Notes under the pieces: generated by a model
Told to the model about the DNA's origin: nothing
Databases searched by the model: none
What the model saw: the letters and a program-made list of their open reading frames with translations, nothing else
Shown: piece after piece, positions 5,672 to 7,375 of the stretch
Layout of the letters: the number at the start of each line of letters is the position of its first letter
How positions within the stretch are numbered: position 1 is the first letter of the stretch
Made by a program: the position numbers and the translations under genes
From: Candidatus Aenigmatarchaeota archaeon
Lineage (GTDB): Archaea > Aenigmatarchaeota > Aenigmatarchaeia > QMZP01
Assembly (NCBI GenBank): GCA_015520105.1
Contig: WAQT01000058.1
Span: forward strand, 1 to 7,375
Direction of reading: 5' to 3'
DNA: 7,375 nt

Positions 5672-6123
5672 TTGGACCTCTGCTTGTACCTTCTCGGTCC
5701 CTGAGAGGACCTCGGAGGCTTGTGCGGTTCAGTCCTCCTCGGGTCGTAGACAAGAAGGGTCCTGTCGTACTCAGTGAACATCCTCTTAACATTGTCGCCA
5801 AGCACTTCTACAATTCCCCTTGCTATCGCCTGCCTCGCAGCGTTTACCTGACCCATAATCCCGCCGCCTTTCACGTTAACCATAATATCATAACCCTTCC
5901 ATCCTTCTCCTGCGAGAAGGAGAGGCTCGCTCAACCTCATTCTCAAAGTTTCAGGTTCTATGAGTTCCAGGGGAACGGAATTCACGCTCACCCTTCCGCT
6001 TCCTGGCTTCACGGTCGCCCTTGCCACAGCCCTCTTCCTCTTTCCTGTTGTGAATATAAGCTTTACATCTTCCTTCTCATTCTTCTCCTTCTTCTTCGCG
6101 GGTTTTGTCTTCTTCTCTACCAT
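5665..6123 (-). CDS. rps9: Small ribosomal subunit protein uS9
   Basis: A 152-residue uS9. A Lys/Glu-rich extension of about 20 residues precedes the family core (FTTGKRKRAVARATVKPGSG). Further family signatures are GGGIMGQVNAARQAIARGI and the C-terminal GPRRYKQRSKR, whose basic tail contacts P-site tRNA in ribosomes. The start overlaps the rpl13 stop by 7 nt. A Shine-Dalgarno sequence GGGAGTGA (6131-6138) lies 7 nt before the ATG. The order uL13-uS9 is the widespread archaeal and bacterial pair. Confidence 0.97.
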   Translation of the reverse strand: MVEKKTKPAKKKEKNEKEDVKLIFTTGKRKRAVARATVKPGSGRVSVNSVPLELIEPETLRMRLSEPLLLAGEGWKGYDIMVNVKGGGIMGQVNAARQAIARGIVEVLGDNVKRMFTEYDRTLLVYDPRRTEPHKPPRSSQGPRRYKQRSKR

Positions 6124-6536
6124 GTTCTCTTCACTCCCAGTCTTTCAGATACGCTCCCGAGCGTTACGTATTTGCACCTCAACGTGTTCTCTGATACCTT
6201 CATCTTCACAACCTTTCCCGAAAACTCTTCAGGAACGGATATGTGAACCTTAAGCCTCTTCAGAGCCTCCCTTCCCTTAGGCTTCTTCGGAAGCATTCCC
6301 CTCACCATCCTCTTTATTATCTGCTCAGGCCTCCTCGGATAGAACGGTCCGTGATAGGGGTCTCCCCTGTCCACCTTGGTCTTGAACGCTTCAAATACAT
6401 AATCGGGATTGCCTGACACCACCGCTTTCTCGGCGTTCACTATGGTCACGCTCCTCCCCTTGAGCAGCTCCTTTGCCGCGAGCGAGGCAAGCCTTCCCGC
6501 AACCTGATTGTCCGCGTCTATTATTATGCTGTCCAT
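6117..6536 (-). CDS. rpl13: Large ribosomal subunit protein uL13
   Basis: A 139-residue uL13, normal archaeal length. Signatures are IIIDADNQVAGRLASLAAKELLKG near the N-terminus, the VVSGNP region, and RRPEQIIKRMVRGMLPKKPKGREAL in the middle. It binds 23S rRNA early in 50S assembly. The ATG is 1 nt downstream of the rpl18e stop, and its own stop overlaps rps9 by 7 nt, so translation of the three genes is probably coupled. Confidence 0.97.
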   Translation of the reverse strand: MDSIIIDADNQVAGRLASLAAKELLKGRSVTIVNAEKAVVSGNPDYVFEAFKTKVDRGDPYHGPFYPRRPEQIIKRMVRGMLPKKPKGREALKRLKVHISVPEEFSGKVVKMKVSENTLRCKYVTLGSVSERLGVKRTW

Positions 6537-6537
6537 G

Positions 6538-6891
6538 CTATCCCATTATCCTTACCCTCGTCTTCGGCATTCTTGAGGCATCCTCTATGCTTATTGCCTT
6601 CCCGCCAGCCTTCTCTATCTTCTCCCTGGCCGAACTTGAGAATTTCACAGCGGCGACAGTCAGGGGCTTCGTAATGTTTCCGGAGCCGAGCACAGAACCA
6701 GGAACTATAACAGTCTCTCCCTTCTTTGCGTGTTTCTCGATATCGTACACGTTCACCTCGAACGACTTCCTTCTGGGCCTGTTCAAAGCCTTTGCGACTG
6801 CCTTCCACAAAGGCGTATCCTCCTCGATACCCTTCCTGTAGAGAGACTCTATCAGCCTGAGCCTCTCCGGACCCTTTTCTCTCGGTTTCAT
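6538..6891 (-). CDS. rpl18e: Large ribosomal subunit protein eL18 (archaeal L18e)
   Basis: A 117-residue eL18, first gene of the ribosomal operon. Family features are PLWKAVAKALNRPRRKSFEVNV, the glycine-rich GETVIVPGSVLGSGNITKPLTVAAVKFS, and KAGGKAISIEDA near the C-terminus. I chose the ATG at 6891 because a TATA-like ACTATAAG is about 29 nt upstream, the leaderless spacing seen elsewhere, and homology begins just after it. A TTG at 6909 would add six residues (MEFKVD) and fits an alternative TATA element at 6934-6943; this cannot be settled from sequence alone. Confidence 0.95.
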   Translation of the reverse strand: MKPREKGPERLRLIESLYRKGIEEDTPLWKAVAKALNRPRRKSFEVNVYDIEKHAKKGETVIVPGSVLGSGNITKPLTVAAVKFSSSAREKIEKAGGKAISIEDASRMPKTRVRIMG

Positions 6892-6917
6892 ATCGACCTT
6901 GAACTCCAAGCTCTTCT

Positions 6918-6973
6918 CTTATAGTTAATAATAGTTAATATACACATAGTGATGACATAGTATATTTAAATAT
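6918..6973 (-). promoter_or_regulatory. AT-rich promoter region of the ribosomal-protein operon
   Basis: Three minus-strand TATA-like elements lie upstream of rpl18e: ACTATAAG (6918-6925), GTATATTAAC (6934-6943) and a near-symmetric ATATTTAAATATA (6961-6973). By the 25-30 nt rule they predict transcript starts near 6893, 6912 and 6940. The first two would give leaderless mRNAs for the ATG and TTG starts respectively. Confidence 0.55.
6921..6940. repeat. Tandem 10-bp repeat in the ribosomal operon promoter
   Basis: ATAGTTAATA occurs twice head to tail with no gap. A period of one DNA turn places both copies on the same face. It could be a regulator site or simply AT-rich promoter sequence. 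Confidence 0.5.
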
Positions 6974-7052
6974 TTTCTCGTCCTCGTTCCGCACCTTCCC
7001 TGTTCACAATGCCTATCATGTTGCCTAATATATTGTCATAACAGAAAGAGAG
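6974..7052. other. Intergenic region between the ribosomal operon and tRNA-Leu
   Basis: No gene is supported. Downstream of the tRNA on the minus strand there is a pyrimidine-rich CTCTCTTTCT (7043-7052) that may help terminate or process the tRNA transcript. No hairpin or long T run is seen. Confidence 0.3.
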
Positions 7053-7066
7053 TGCGGGGAGCCGGA

Positions 7067-7162
7067 CTCCCTTGCACTATCGGTTAACCCCCTGCCCTGT
7101 TATCCTGTATTAAAGGGGATGATAGCACACTAAGAAGGGGGAATGTGTCCCCCTTCTTGTGT
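7067..7162 (-). other. 96-nt intron in the tRNA-Leu T loop (59/60)
   Basis: The T loop breaks after TTCGAA (ends 7163) and resumes with T at 7066, then CCGGC. The intron opens with a very stable hairpin: 4 bp plus 10 bp (7162-7149 with 7141-7127, one bulged A) around the loop ACACATT. A second domain pairs 7125-7121 with 7081-7077 and 7118-7114 with 7093-7089. I could build only a poor BHB (TTC/GAG next to the T stem), so the exact junction is uncertain by one or two bases. No similarity to the other introns is seen. Confidence 0.8.
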
Positions 7163-7183
7163 TTCGAACCGGCGAAGGCACTA

Positions 7184-7298
7184 TTGCGGAACCCTTTCAC
7201 GTCTCGCACCAATCTCCTTGCATATTTTTGCCCAACAGCTTTTTGAGGAAGCGAGCGTCAGCGAAGCTCCCGTAAAAAGCTGTTCCGTAAAAGGGTTT
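7184..7298 (-). other. 115-nt BHB intron in the tRNA-Leu variable arm
   Basis: A precursor helix of 11 bp (7297-7287 with 7200-7190, one wobble pair) is preceded by a 3-nt bulge CTA (7300-7298). A central 4-bp helix GTGG/CCGC (7304-7301/7189-7186) lies next. A 2-nt bulge AA and an exon pairing CTA/TAG (7307-7305/7183-7181) complete a relaxed BHB. Cutting inside the bulges gives exon ends near 7299 and 7183, uncertain by a base. Inside is a second hairpin, AACAGCTTTTT with AAAAAGCTGTT. The inner sequence shares five ordered blocks with the 72-nt 23S intron. There is no ORF. Confidence 0.85.
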
Positions 7299-7363
7299 AG
7301 CCACTAGGCCCTGAACCTAGCCCCTTTGACCGCTTGGGTATCCCCGCACTGGTTACAATCTTT

Positions 7364-7373
7364 GTATTAAAAC
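7364..7373 (-). promoter_or_regulatory. TATA-like element for tRNA-Leu
   Basis: GTTTTAATAC on the minus strand (about 7363-7374) is centred about 21 nt upstream of the mature tRNA 5' end. This is plausible spacing for an archaeal tRNA promoter with little or no 5' leader. The window edge cuts the upstream context. Confidence 0.45.
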
Positions 7374-7375
7374 AA

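Larger units (their letters stand above)
7053..7347 (-). tRNA. tRNA-Leu(CAG) with two introns
   Basis: Acceptor strands GCGGGGA (7347-7341) and TCCCCGC (7060-7054) pair fully, with discriminator A at 7053 and no encoded CCA. The D arm starts TACCCAAGCGGTC. The anticodon arm is CTAGG-TTCAGGG-CCTAG with anticodon CAG (7313-7311), reading CUG. The T arm is GCCGG-TTCGAA (7173-7163) with 3' strand CCGGC at 7065-7061. Joining the proposed exons 7347-7299, 7183-7163 and 7066-7053 gives 84 nt with a class II variable arm (GGC stem paired with GCC) and the T loop TTCGAAT. Length, variable arm and identity all fit leucine. Neither intron is at the common 37/38 site, and both interrupt the tertiary core, so splicing is needed for folding. 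Confidence 0.92.

Noticed and set aside
5661..5801. Upstream in-frame extension of uS10 by 47 codons
   Set aside because: It overlaps rps9 entirely, lacks uS10 homology, and a Shine-Dalgarno site marks the ATG at 5660.
7091..7110. GGATAACAGGG in the tRNA T-loop intron resembles the I-SceI site and the 23S PTC motif
   Set aside because: Only 11 bases match, the flanks differ from both, and the segment is explained as a loop of the T-loop intron.

Overview
The window is archaeal. The coding evidence is an archaeal ribosomal-protein cluster (eL18, uL13, uS9, uS10), a type IV pilin with a class III leader, and TadC/FlaJ-like membrane platform proteins. Promoters are TATA boxes about 25-28 nt upstream of start codons, which implies leaderless mRNAs. 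The stable-RNA genes carry small introns with bulge-helix-bulge (BHB) splice structures. Many small introns in RNA genes would fit a DPANN-type lineage, but the lineage is an inference and I cannot name a taxon from the sequence.

Layout. (1) Positions 1 to about 888, plus strand: the 3' part of a 23S rRNA gene, cut by the window edge. It holds two introns. One of 72 nt (213-284) lies in the helix 91 loop. One of 214 nt (499-712) lies in domain VI and contains a possible 47-codon Cys-rich ORF. (2) Positions 1015-2031: a zinc-dependent alcohol dehydrogenase with its own TATA box. (3) Positions 2075-5297, plus strand: a pilus or secretion cluster of two tandem TadC/GspF-like proteins, a type IV pilin, and a third TadC-like protein. 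No assembly ATPase or prepilin peptidase is in view. (4) Positions 5325-6891, minus strand: a tight operon in the order rpl18e, rpl13, rps9, rps10, convergent with the pilus cluster. (5) Positions 7053-7347, minus strand: tRNA-Leu(CAG) split by two introns, 115 nt in the variable arm and 96 nt in the T loop.

The most interesting signal is in the RNA genes. The 72-nt 23S intron and the 115-nt tRNA-Leu variable-arm intron share five collinear sequence blocks, so they look like copies of one intron family inserted in two different RNAs. A 19-nt piece of the same family also matches exactly at 93-111, inside the nominal 23S exon. Removing the two 23S introns at the predicted BHB sites restores the expected 23S sequence, and removing both tRNA introns gives an 84-nt class II tRNA.

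The 23S itself is odd. Several nucleotides of the peptidyl-transferase centre and the sarcin-ricin tetraloop differ from near-universal consensus, while helices 89 and 93 still pair. It may be a truly divergent ribosome, a decaying copy, or an assembly problem. E. coli numbering and consensus sequences here are recalled, not computed.
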